Shown one piece after another: positions 1-7,205 of a stretch of 15,872 bases of DNA. Below the pieces are notes generated by a model that saw nothing but the letters and a program-made list of their open reading frames with translations, made no database searches and was not told the origin of the DNA. The position numbers and the translations under genes were made by a program. Within the stretch, counting starts at the first letter, position 1. Each line of letters opens with the position of its first letter. The DNA lies in assembly GCA_964484515.1 (NCBI GenBank), contig CAZAGT010000087.1, positions 1 to 15,872 of the forward strand, in the 5' to 3' direction. Source of the stretch: CAZAGT01 sp964484515. Lineage in GTDB: Bacteria > Desulfobacterota > DSM-4660 > Desulfatiglandales > HGW-15.

Positions 1-1461
1 CGAGACATCAAACCCGAGGAAGTTGCCCCTGTGCACATAGTAGTTGTCGGCCAAGAGATCCGCATCGGCGACAATGATGATCGTCGCGCTCTCCTTGGCG
101 ACCTCCAGGTGTTCCACCACCTCTTTCTCTTCAGCCTTGGTATCTTCCTCTGTTGTCTCCTCGGAGTCTTCTTGCTTCTTCTCCTCTTTGGGCGGACCGG
201 CCGGAAAGGCGGTCTTGAAGAGGCCGCGAACTTGGACGGCAATATTGAACCGTTCACCGGCGGGGACAAAGTCTCGGCGAATACTATCCACCCCGAGGTT
301 CACCTTGAAGGTGTCGATCAGGGCCGCGTTTCTGCTCGATTGTACCAGGGGGACAAACTCGTAGCTGCTGTCGCCCTTCTTTTCGATCGCTCCGGCGACG
401 GGAAAGAGCATGCTTTCGAGCTGAGCCGTGATCACCTCCTTGCTGTTGAACGCGGCCCCCCGAGCCGATATCCAGGTCGGATTCTCCTCGATTTGGTTTT
501 GGCCGGTTCGAAGCCGGGTCTGCTGGTCCATATCGGCCACGGCTCTCTTCATATCCACCGTTGCGCCCCAGGCTCCGAGGAGTTTTTCCATGGATGTGCT
601 GGAGGGTATTGTAAAGCGTTGTTGACCCTGGCTCCGGTCTGAGACACAGAAGGGATCCACGAACACGGCGGCATTGCCGCCCCTGAGCACATACTGATCG
701 ATAGCGTATTGCATCTTGGGGCTCAGCGCCTTGGGGTGGATGATCAAGAGCAGATCGATCTCGGGGTCGATCGTCCCGGCAGTCGTGTCAACATCCTGCA
801 CGTCGTACGTCTTTCGCAACTCCTCCACAAAGAGCCAGGGCTCGCCGAACATGGGTTGGCGCGGAATCCCCATGCCTGTCGGAAATCCGGTGAGCGGCAG
901 CGAGCTGATCAGGCCGATGACCGTTTTTTCGAACGACTGAAGCCGCTGGATCAGCCGCGTCACATCATATTCGATCAGGGATTCTCGCGCGGGATCAAGA
1001 ACCGGAATGGTTTCCTCCTGGTCCTCGGCCAAAAAGGCGAGACCGCAGTAGATGTCGTCTCCCGTAGGGAGCTGCATCGGTCGAATGCCGTACTTCTGGG
1101 CCCACTCTTCCTCGTCGGAGTCCGGCTTCGGGTCGTAGAGTTGCACCTTGACCATTCCGCGGCTGGTGCGTTCATACTCCGTCAGGAATTCGCGGACCCG
1201 GTTGGCGTATAGTTTCACGTTATTGGGAAAGTTGCGATTGCTGCGGCTGTAAAAGAACTTGATGGTGACCGGGTGCTCCATTGCCGCCAGGACTTTCTGA
1301 GTCCCCTCGGAAAGGGAATAGATCTTATCCTCGGTCGTATCCCATCGGATGTTGGCATGGGAGAATATGACGTTGAAGAGAATCAGGATCACAAGCAGGA
1401 CAACGAGTCCCGTTACGGATAGCAGCGTCTTCCTGTAGTCATAACCGCGCTTGCTGACCAT
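1..1461 (-). CDS. GldG-family ABC transporter auxiliary protein (3' end cut by window)
   Basis: The frame is open from the ATG at 1461 to the window edge, giving 487 visible residues with the C-terminus missing. Residues 12-33 form one N-terminal membrane helix. It is followed by the signature stretch around residues 40-58 (WDTTEDKIYSLSEGT), typical of the GldG/ABC_transp_aux family, and then a long extracytoplasmic region. A highly charged Lys/Glu linker lies at about 420-450, and a final 'ADADLLADN' block near 468-476 is also typical of the family. The SD GAGGAGG sits 7 bases before the ATG and almost touches the permease stop codon, which suggests translational coupling. Family members work with an ABC-2 ATPase and permease: in Bacteroidetes gliding (GldAFG), elsewhere with unknown substrate. 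A further membrane-anchored gene (DUF4340 type) often follows such trios and would lie outside the window. Function beyond export support is inferred. Confidence 0.88.
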   Translation of the reverse strand, partial: MVSKRGYDYRKTLLSVTGLVVLLVILILFNVIFSHANIRWDTTEDKIYSLSEGTQKVLAAMEHPVTIKFFYSRSNRNFPNNVKLYANRVREFLTEYERTSRGMVKVQLYDPKPDSDEEEWAQKYGIRPMQLPTGDDIYCGLAFLAEDQEETIPVLDPARESLIEYDVTRLIQRLQSFEKTVIGLISSLPLTGFPTGMGIPRQPMFGEPWLFVEELRKTYDVQDVDTTAGTIDPEIDLLLIIHPKALSPKMQYAIDQYVLRGGNAAVFVDPFCVSDRSQGQQRFTIPSSTSMEKLLGAWGATVDMKRAVADMDQQTRLRTGQNQIEENPTWISARGAAFNSKEVITAQLESMLFPVAGAIEKKGDSSYEFVPLVQSSRNAALIDTFKVNLGVDSIRRDFVPAGERFNIAVQVRGLFKTAFPAGPPKEEKKQEDSEETTEEDTKAEEKEVVEHLEVAKESATIIIVADADLLADNYYVHRGNFLGFDVS

Positions 1462-1474
1462 GAGACAGCCTCCT

Positions 1475-2221
1475 CTAGGCGGCCCTGCGGTTTTGCAGGA
1501 CGACGCCGTTGGCGAATAGCATGAAGAAGATCACCGAGAAGTAGTAGAAAAGGTCTCGGAGATCCACGACACCGCGCTCGATCGAGACGAAGTGGGGCAT
1601 GAAGCTGAAACCGGAGACCACCTGAACAAGCCATATGGGCGCCCATCCGCTCAGGATCTCGGTGACCGGGGCCCAACCGGCCAGGACCAGGAACAGGCAG
1701 ATGACGACGGCCAGGATGAAACTGATGACCTGGTTGCGGGTGAGGGATGACGTCATGATGGCGACGCTCAGGTAGGCGCCCGCCATCAGGAAGCTGCCCA
1801 GGTAGGCCGAAAAGACGGCTCCCAAATCCGGATCTCCCAAGTAGACTACCGTGAGGACCAAGGGAAAGGTGAGCACGAGGGCCGTCCCGATGAAAAGCCA
1901 GGCCGCAAGAAACTTCCCCAAGATGGCCTCGGTCAACCTAATGGGCAAGGTCAGGATGAGTTCGATCGTTCCGGTCCGCCGTTCATCGGCCCACAAGCGC
2001 ATGCCGATGGCCGGCACCAGAAAGAGATAGATCCAAGGATGCCATTGGAAAAAGGCCCGCAGATCCGCCTGCCCCGTTTCGTAAAAACGGCTCACCGAAA
2101 AGGTGAAAAAGCCGACCAGGAGGAGAAAGATGACGATAAAGACATAAGCCACCGGAGACTCGAAGTAGCCGACAAGCTCCCTTTTGATGATCGCCTTCGT
2201 ATTCTTGAGAAACCCGCTCAT
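1475..2221 (-). CDS. ABC-2 type transporter permease (GldF-like)
   Basis: This 248-residue integral membrane protein has six predicted helices at about 24-44, 62-78, 103-127, 137-159, 165-186 and 224-243. Between helices 2 and 3 it carries the ABC-2 cytoplasmic motif E-R-R-T-G-T-I-E-L (80-88) followed by TLP, which is conserved in this exporter class. Its start codon overlaps the ATPase stop as ATGA (2218-2221), and the following GldG-like gene starts 13 bases after its stop, so the three are one transcription unit. The family's role is to form the membrane pore of an exporter driven by the neighbouring ATPase. The substrate cannot be read from the sequence; relatives of GldF and of NosY/CcmB-like permeases are the nearest comparisons. 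Length is normal for a half-size permease. Confidence 0.9.
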   Translation of the reverse strand: MSGFLKNTKAIIKRELVGYFESPVAYVFIVIFLLLVGFFTFSVSRFYETGQADLRAFFQWHPWIYLFLVPAIGMRLWADERRTGTIELILTLPIRLTEAILGKFLAAWLFIGTALVLTFPLVLTVVYLGDPDLGAVFSAYLGSFLMAGAYLSVAIMTSSLTRNQVISFILAVVICLFLVLAGWAPVTEILSGWAPIWLVQVVSGFSFMPHFVSIERGVVDLRDLFYYFSVIFFMLFANGVVLQNRRAA

Positions 2222-3174
2222 CGTACATCCTCCGTGCGATCTGTGGTCGTGATCATCCGAAACACCTCATCCAGACGGCCGTTCTCCACATGGAGGGTCT
2301 CCGGGACGGTTGATTTCGCCTGGAAGTGTTGGATGATCTGTTGGACCGGCGACACGCCGGGCTCTATGGGATAGGCCCGTAGAGTTACATCGACCTGGCC
2401 CTCGCTGACGACCTCGACCTCTCCGACACCCGCGATCGCCCTGATATCGCTCTGAAGATCCCCGTCTTCCGGCTTTCTGACCTTGAAGCAGACGGCCCCC
2501 CGATAGGCAGACCTCGTCTTGAGACCGTCCGGCGTATCGTCGGCCGCGATCCGGCCCCTGTCGATGATAATGGCGCGTGTACAGACGGCCTCGACCTCCT
2601 CGAGGTTATGGGTCGAAAGGATGATCGTCTTCGTACGCGCCATGTCTCGGATCATGGTCCGCACCTCGTGTTTCTGGTTCGGATCCAGGCCGTCAGTGGG
2701 CTCGTCCATGATGAGGTGTTCAGGGTCATGCAGGATGCTCTGCGCAAAGCAGACCCTTTGCTTGAACCCCTTCGAAAGGGTGTTGATCGTCTGATAACGA
2801 ACATCGCCCAGGAAACAGCGCTCCAGGGTCTCTTCAATCCGTTGCGCCTTTGCGCGGCCGGTGAAGCCCCTGATCTCGGCCACGAAATCGAGGAAATCGA
2901 CGACCGGCATGTCGGGGTAGACGGGAGCGTTCTCGGGCAAATATCCGATCTTCATGCGGGCGGCCAGCGAATCCTCGATCACATCGCTCCCACCGACCAA
3001 CGCCGTGCCTGACGTGGGCGGCAAGAAGCCGGTGATCATCCTCATGGTGGTTGACTTGCCCGCGGCATTGGGCCCCAAAAACCCGAGTACCTCGCCGTGC
3101 TCCACCTTGAAAGAAATGCCGTCAACCGCCAATTTCTGGCCGAAGGTCTTGGTCAGTTGCCTTGCTTCGATCAT
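2218..3174 (-). CDS. ABC transporter ATP-binding protein (GldA-like)
   Basis: This 318-residue cytoplasmic ATPase has all ABC motifs in order: Walker A GPNAAGKST (34-42), a PEN-type Q-loop region near 80-82, signature LSKGFKQR (133-140), Walker B LIMDEP (154-159), D-loop GLDP (162-165) and H-loop His189. The signature form LSKG[FY][KR]QR is the one seen in ABC-2 exporter ATPases of the GldA/CcmA type. About 80 residues after the nucleotide-binding domain form a C-terminal extension common in this group. The start at 3174 is preceded by AGGA eight bases upstream. It is the first gene of the operon with permease and GldG-like protein. An intrinsic terminator sits in its leader (separate entry), so expression may depend on read-through. 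Substrate unknown. Confidence 0.92.
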   Translation of the reverse strand: MIEARQLTKTFGQKLAVDGISFKVEHGEVLGFLGPNAAGKSTTMRMITGFLPPTSGTALVGGSDVIEDSLAARMKIGYLPENAPVYPDMPVVDFLDFVAEIRGFTGRAKAQRIEETLERCFLGDVRYQTINTLSKGFKQRVCFAQSILHDPEHLIMDEPTDGLDPNQKHEVRTMIRDMARTKTIILSTHNLEEVEAVCTRAIIIDRGRIAADDTPDGLKTRSAYRGAVCFKVRKPEDGDLQSDIRAIAGVGEVEVVSEGQVDVTLRAYPIEPGVSPVQQIIQHFQAKSTVPETLHVENGRLDEVFRMITTTDRTEDVR

Positions 3175-3201
3175 GACTCTCTTCCTGTCCGGTTGGAGGT
3201 T

Positions 3202-3246
3202 AAAAAAAGGGAGCCCGAGAATGGCTCGGTGGCCGTCTCGGACTCC
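3202..3246 (-). terminator. Intrinsic terminator between groEL and the ABC operon
   Basis: On the minus strand an 11-bp stem (arms 3236-3246 and 3210-3220; one T-G wobble, otherwise perfect) closes a 15-base loop. It is followed after one base by seven T residues (3208-3202). This is a textbook rho-independent terminator for transcription coming from groEL. It ends 27 bases before the ABC ATPase start codon, leaving almost no room for a separate promoter downstream. Confidence 0.8.
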
Positions 3247-3305
3247 TCGATTATCTGTTCTTCTGGTTTATACGCGTTGTGCGCTCGTTCTGGAACATGG
3301 ATCCG

Positions 3306-3326
3306 AATCAGGTATCAATCAGGTAT
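3306..3326. repeat. Direct repeat AATCAGGTAT x2, period 11
   Basis: Two perfect 10-base copies of AATCAGGTAT (3306-3315 and 3317-3326) are separated by one base. The 11-base period is about one helical turn, which suits tandem binding of a regulator on one DNA face. The pair lies about 46 bases upstream of the TATAAA at 3272-3267 on the minus strand, a usual place for an activator site. The role is inferred. Confidence 0.5.
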
Positions 3327-3409
3327 TTCGTTTCCAAGAATATTTGGATCTTACGAATCCCGTCGCCTCAGTCGATCCAACGTCAAAATGAGGTGAAGTT
3401 GAATCCTAC

Positions 3410-3429
3410 TCGAGCCAACGCTCGCTCGA
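3410..3429. repeat. Inverted repeat TCGAGC/GCTCGA
   Basis: Perfect 6-base arms (3410-3415, 3424-3429) flank an 8-base loop. If the TATGAT -10 at 3444-3439 is real, the repeat would be at the very 5' end of the transcript, as a stabilising hairpin or an operator. It is short enough to be chance. Confidence 0.3.
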
Positions 3430-3525
3430 AAGGCGCTTATCATAGGATGTCGGTTAGAATGTGCAAGTGAAATTTTCATCCTGACCATCCCGAGGAGCGT
3501 TGCATGCTCCGAGGGATTCCCGTCT

Positions 3526-5148
3526 CTAATACATATCGGGAGGCGGAGGTGTATGGGGCCGCGGTTTCTTCTCCTCCGGCTTCTCCGCCACCATTGCCTC
3601 GGTCGTCATCAACAGACCCGCCACCGAGGCCGCATTCTGAAGTGCAAAGCGCGTCACCTTGGTCGGATCGATCACCCCCGCCGCCATCAGGTCCTCATAC
3701 TCCCCGCTCTCCGCGTTGAACCCGTGGTTGCCCTTGCTACCCATCACGCGCTGAACCACCACCGAGCCCTCATAGCCCGCATTGTTCGCAATCTGCCGCA
3801 CCGGCTCTTCCAACGCCCGCCGCACCAGGTTCACCCCCAGCTGCTCGTCTCCTGAAAGCGTCATCTTCGTCAACCCGCTCAGTGCACGTACCAGCGCCAC
3901 ACCGCCGCCCGGCACGATCCCTTCCTCTACCGCCGCTCGGGTCGCATTCAGGGCGTCCTCCACCCGGTCCTTCCTCTCCTTCATCTCCATTTCCGTGGCC
4001 GCCCCCACATTGATCACCGCCACTCCGCCGATCAGCTTCGCCAACCGTTCCTGCAGCTTCTCACGATCGTAATCACTGGTCGTCTCATCGATCTGCGCCC
4101 GGATCTGCTTCACCCGGCCCTCCAGGTCCTTGCGGCTGCCACCACCATCAATGATCGTCGTGTTCTCCTTGTCGATCGACACCCGCTTCGCCGTGCCCAG
4201 ATCCTCCAACGTCATGTTCTCCAGCTTGATCCCCAGATCCTCCGTGATCACCCGACCTCCAGTCAGGATCGCTATATCCTCCAGCATCGCCTTGCGGCGA
4301 TCGCCAAACCCCGGCGCCTTCACCGCCGCACACTTCAGCGTCCCGCGCAGCCTGTTCACCACCAGCGTCGCCAACGCCTCGCCTTCCACGTCCTCGGCCA
4401 CGATCAGAAACGGCCGGCCCATCTTCGCCACCTGCTCCAGGATCGGCACCAGGTCCTTCATCGCACTGATCTTCTTCTCATGCAACAGGATGTAGGGATC
4501 CTCCAGCGCCACCTCCATCTTCTCCGCGTCCGTCACAAAGTACGGGCTCAGATACCCCCGGTCAAACTGCATCCCTTCCACGATCTCAAGCGTCGTCTCC
4601 ATACTCTTCGCTTCCTCGACCGTGATCACCCCTTCCTTTCCAACCTTCTCCATCGCCTCCGAGATGATCTCCCCGATCGTCGCGTCGTTGTTCGCCGAGA
4701 TCGTCCCTACCTGCGCAATTTCCTTCTTGTCCTTCGTCGGCTTGGACAGCTTCTGCAACTCCTCCACCACCGCCGTCACCGCCTTGTCGATCCCACGCTT
4801 GATCGCCATCGGGTTCGCTCCCGAGGTCACCAGCTTCGACCCCTCACGGTACATCGCCTGCGCCAGGATTGTCGCTGTGGTCGTCCCGTCCCCGGCTACA
4901 TCCGAGGTCTTCGACGCCACCTCCTTGACCATCTGGGCACCCATGTTCTCAAACTTGTCTTCCAGCTCGATCTCCTTGGCCACCGTCACACCGTCCTTGG
5001 TTGTCTTCGGTGAGCCCCACGATTTCTCCAGCAATACGTTACGCCCCTTCGGCCCCAGCGTCACCTTGACCGCATTGGCCAGCGTATCCACCCCCAACAG
5101 CATCTTCTCCCGGGCCGTTGCGCTATACTTGATTTCCTTTCCCGCCAT
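3526..5148 (-). CDS. groL: Chaperonin GroEL (60 kDa, Hsp60)
   Basis: A full-length 540-residue GroEL that folds proteins in the cytoplasm as a double heptameric ring capped by GroES, with ATP hydrolysis. It aligns from residue 1 with the Escherichia coli protein: VKVTLGPKGRNV (28-39), GDGTTTAT (86-93, with the nucleotide-binding Asp87), and the catalytic-Asp segment VEDALNATRAAVEEG near 395-410. The apical and equatorial domains look intact. The SD GGGAGGAGGGG overlaps the groES stop, and the gap between the genes is 17 bases. The unusual part is the C-terminus: the usual flexible Gly-Gly-Met repeats are absent and replaced by KPRPHTPPPPDMY. I checked the neighbouring frames and see no frameshift that would restore a GGM tail. 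Confidence 0.98.
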   Translation of the reverse strand: MAGKEIKYSATAREKMLLGVDTLANAVKVTLGPKGRNVLLEKSWGSPKTTKDGVTVAKEIELEDKFENMGAQMVKEVASKTSDVAGDGTTTATILAQAMYREGSKLVTSGANPMAIKRGIDKAVTAVVEELQKLSKPTKDKKEIAQVGTISANNDATIGEIISEAMEKVGKEGVITVEEAKSMETTLEIVEGMQFDRGYLSPYFVTDAEKMEVALEDPYILLHEKKISAMKDLVPILEQVAKMGRPFLIVAEDVEGEALATLVVNRLRGTLKCAAVKAPGFGDRRKAMLEDIAILTGGRVITEDLGIKLENMTLEDLGTAKRVSIDKENTTIIDGGGSRKDLEGRVKQIRAQIDETTSDYDREKLQERLAKLIGGVAVINVGAATEMEMKERKDRVEDALNATRAAVEEGIVPGGGVALVRALSGLTKMTLSGDEQLGVNLVRRALEEPVRQIANNAGYEGSVVVQRVMGSKGNHGFNAESGEYEDLMAAGVIDPTKVTRFALQNAASVAGLLMTTEAMVAEKPEEKKPRPHTPPPPDMY

Positions 5149-5165
5149 CTCTTTTCCCCTCCTCC

Positions 5166-5456
5166 CTATTTCTCAAACACCGCGATGATGTCCTCTTCTC
5201 GCAATATCAAATGCTCCACCCCGTCAATCCGGATCTCGCTGCCGCCGTACTTCGTAAACAACACCCGGTCGTTCTTCTTCACCGTCAACGGCACCCGCTC
5301 GCCTGAGTCGTTTATCTTCCCCGCACCCACGGCGATCACCTTCCCTTCCTGCGGCTTCTCCTTGGCCGTGTCCGGTATAATGATCCCGCCGGAGGTTTTC
5401 TCCTCCTCGTCGGTCCGGAGCACCACCACCCTGTCATGCAACGGCCTGATCTTCAT
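5166..5456 (-). CDS. groS: Co-chaperonin GroES (10 kDa, Hsp10)
   Basis: A 96-residue GroES of normal length. It begins with the canonical MKIRPLHDRVVV and contains the mobile loop that contacts GroEL (about 16-32, including SGGIIIPD) and the core strands around 60-80 (NDRVLFTKYGG). It ends DIIAVFEK, as is usual. It is the first gene of the groES-groEL operon. The SD AAGGAGG lies 9 bases before the ATG and is close to perfect, fitting a highly expressed gene. No CIRCE element (TTAGCACTC-N9-GAGTGCTAA) is visible upstream, so HrcA control through the usual site is not supported here. Confidence 0.98.
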   Translation of the reverse strand: MKIRPLHDRVVVLRTDEEEKTSGGIIIPDTAKEKPQEGKVIAVGAGKINDSGERVPLTVKKNDRVLFTKYGGSEIRIDGVEHLILREEDIIAVFEK

Positions 5457-5562
5457 CCCTCATAACCTCCTTTTATTTTCAGCTCTGTTTCCAGGACAGG
5501 TCCCCAGTTTGCCACAACAACTTAACTAGCTGATATTGCTAATATTAATTGAAACGCGAAGA

Positions 5563-5590
5563 AAGTTAAACACCATTTGCCGCTTGTCAA
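5563..5590 (-). promoter_or_regulatory. Candidate groESL promoter
   Basis: On the minus strand a perfect -35 TTGACA (5590-5585) is followed after 16 bases by a weak -10 TAACTT (5568-5563), about 100 bases before the groES start. The leader after it is AT-rich and contains a small ATATT-GCT-AATAT dyad (5534-5546). The -35 is convincing, the -10 is not; a sigma-32 form (CTTGAA with CCCCAT) was not found. Confidence 0.4.
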
Positions 5591-5692
5591 GTCCCCGACA
5601 GGATTATTTTGGTCGACTATGATACTGTCGAAAAACTGGCTTCTGAGAGGCTGGTGGAAAATGCCCAGGTGCAAGACTTCCGAAACCGGGGA

Positions 5693-5711
5693 CCCGCCCC
5701 GAAGGGGTGGG
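5693..5711. repeat. GC-rich 8-bp hairpin (REP-like)
   Basis: CCCGCCCC (5693-5700) pairs with GGGGTGGG (5704-5711) through a GAA loop, with one G-T wobble on the plus strand. It has no T-tract on either side, so it is not a simple terminator. It could be a palindromic intergenic repeat; genome-wide copies would decide. Confidence 0.4.
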
Positions 5712-5768
5712 GACTGAGCCGAGCGAAGCGAAAGTAAAGAAATCCTGAGGAATCAAGCGGATGCGAAA

Positions 5769-5799
5769 GGCTTGAGGCCTGAGGCTTAAGGCTCGAGGC
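5769..5799. repeat. Tandem heptamer repeat GGCTTGA x4
   Basis: Four 7-base units in exact register: GGCTTGA, GGCCTGA, GGCTTAA, GGCTCGA, then a partial GGC. Each differs from the consensus by at most one base. It is non-coding minisatellite-like DNA of a sort often found between genes; role unknown. Confidence 0.7.
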
Positions 5800-6305
5800 G
5801 AAAGCTGGATACTCTAGATCTTCTTCCTCATGCCCCATGCCGTGCGGCGCCCGGCGTGTCTGCGTCAGGTCATCGGCCGTGCCGACCAGGGTAATCCGCG
5901 TGAGGATTTCCTGCTCGACCGCACTTGTCACTTCGACCAGGGCCCGCAGAGGCCCGGCCCCTCCTTCTGCGGCTGGGCAAGGGCGGGGGTCGGACCACAG
6001 GAAGCGGAGCATCCATGAGGGGAGGCAGTCGTTGAGATGGGCGAAAGACGTTGCGATCTTTCTGCCTGGGTATTCCTTTCCGGCTTCGCGCCGACGATAG
6101 CTGTCTTCTACATGTGCATGATCACGAATTTGAAGACGGCGCGAGTGCCTATCTGGTAACGGCGGGACGTTAAAGTCTGGTTGAAAAGGGTGCCAAAATG
6201 GTTCAGACTGCCTGCACCGCAAACACAGGCAACTGTTAGGCCCTTTACAAAAGGGGCGTTTCAGAGGTTCGTTGCGCTATTCAGAGGGTGAGGAGGCCTT
6301 CTCAA

Positions 6306-7205
6306 ATGGAATACAGGAACAGGAGCACCCTGCCGATCATCTGCCCTTACAAGCCCGAGATGACACAGCAGGACCTGGCGGACCTGGCACTTCAACTGCG
6401 AAGAGACGTCATCGAATTGACCTGGTTTTCAGGAACCGAGTCGAGCCATGTGGGCGGAGAGCTCTCCTTGGCCGACATCATGGCGGTCCTATACGGCAAG
6501 ATTCTAAAGCTGGACCCTGAAAATCCGGAATGGGATGATCGCGACCGCCTCATCCTGTCAAAAGGACACGCCTCGGCAATCACCTATGCCGCCATGGCCT
6601 GGCGGGGGTTCTTTGACAGGGCAAGGTTGTGGAACGAGTTTAACCGGGTGGATGGCAAACTAGAGGAACACGCCAACATGGAGCTGGAAGGGATCGAGGC
6701 TCCCACCGGCTCCCTCGGAATGGGCCTTTCAAACGGTTGCGGCATGGCCTGGTGCGCCAAGCACAGTAGCAAGGGGCGTTTTCCGTCGCACCGGGTGTTT
6801 GTCATCCTGAGTGACGGCGAGTGCACCGAGGGGCAGACCTGGGAGGCTGCGATGCTTGCCGCTCATCTCAAGCTGGATAACCTCATCGCCATCGTCGATT
6901 ATAACCAATTCATTATCTCCGGCAGGACACGCGATGTCCTGGACGTCGAACCTTTCAGCGAAAAATGGCGCAGTTTCGGGTGGGATGTTCAAACGGTCAA
7001 CGGGCATGACGTCGCTGAGCTTGTCGAGGCATTGGAGACCGCCCGCGCGCCGACCAGGGCCGTTGGAAAACCCAGGATTATCCTTGCGGAGACGGTTAAG
7101 GGCTATCCCATTTCTTTTATGATGGCGGATGCCGTCAACTGGCATGCGGGGCACCTGGACGAAAGCCAGTACCGCCGGGCGTTGGAGGAATTGGGCCATG
7201 AATGA
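6306..7205 (+). CDS. Transketolase, N-terminal (thiamine diphosphate-binding) subunit
   Basis: This 299-residue protein is the first half of a split transketolase, which moves two-carbon ketol units between sugar phosphates in the non-oxidative pentose phosphate pathway. Visible motifs are SSHVGG (46-51), LSKGHAS (84-90), APTGSLGMG (132-140), and the thiamine diphosphate/Mg motif DGE (170-172) ending at Asn200 in VDYN. An upstream in-frame GTG at 6288 gives six more residues, but the SD GAGGAGG lies inside that extension, 9 bases before the ATG at 6306, so 6306 is the better start. The C-terminal subunit follows with an 8-base overlap. Split transketolases are normal in archaea and many anaerobes. 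A role with other ketose substrates cannot be excluded. Confidence 0.93.
   Translation: MEYRNRSTLPIICPYKPEMTQQDLADLALQLRRDVIELTWFSGTESSHVGGELSLADIMAVLYGKILKLDPENPEWDDRDRLILSKGHASAITYAAMAWRGFFDRARLWNEFNRVDGKLEEHANMELEGIEAPTGSLGMGLSNGCGMAWCAKHSSKGRFPSHRVFVILSDGECTEGQTWEAAMLAAHLKLDNLIAIVDYNQFIISGRTRDVLDVEPFSEKWRSFGWDVQTVNGHDVAELVEALETARAPTRAVGKPRIILAETVKGYPISFMMADAVNWHAGHLDESQYRRALEELGHE

Larger units (their letters stand above)
3175..3525. other. Gap between groEL and the ABC operon (leader/regulatory region)
   Basis: These 351 bases hold no convincing gene. They contain, in minus-strand order, a weak GGAGC/GCTCC hairpin just after groEL (about 3495-3511) and a possible promoter TTGCAC-N16-TATGAT (3466-3439). 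Next come an inverted repeat at 3410-3429, a direct repeat at 3306-3326, a possible -10 TATAAA at 3272-3267 without a clear -35, and the intrinsic terminator at 3246-3202. Promoter calls are by eye and weak; the terminator is strong. Confidence 0.6.
5457..6305. other. Long gap between divergent groESL and transketolase genes; no convincing gene
   Basis: The stretch carries the groESL promoter region at its left end, a GC-rich hairpin (5693-5711), four tandem heptamers (5769-5799) and a CATGCCC-CATGCC low-complexity bit (5829-5841). A minus-strand open frame runs through 5617-6222 (201 codons), but its composition is rich in His, Arg, Pro and Ser. It runs through the heptamers and hairpin, lacks a good SD and shows no family I recognise. 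Its middle part (about 6040-5830) is the most protein-like section and may be a gene remnant. No clear promoter for the transketolase operon was found by eye. Confidence 0.5.

Noticed and set aside
3526..3600. Frameshift as the cause of the odd GroEL tail
   Set aside because: Neighbouring frames give no Gly-Gly-Met repeat, and the tail ends in a plausible DMY before the stop.
4480..5013. 177-codon plus-strand frame opposite groEL
   Set aside because: Very rich in His, Arg and Leu and antisense to an intact, certain groEL; a shadow frame.
5457..5600. CIRCE element upstream of groES
   Set aside because: Neither half-site TTAGCACTC nor GAGTGCTAA is present; ATTAGCAATATC resembles only part of one half.
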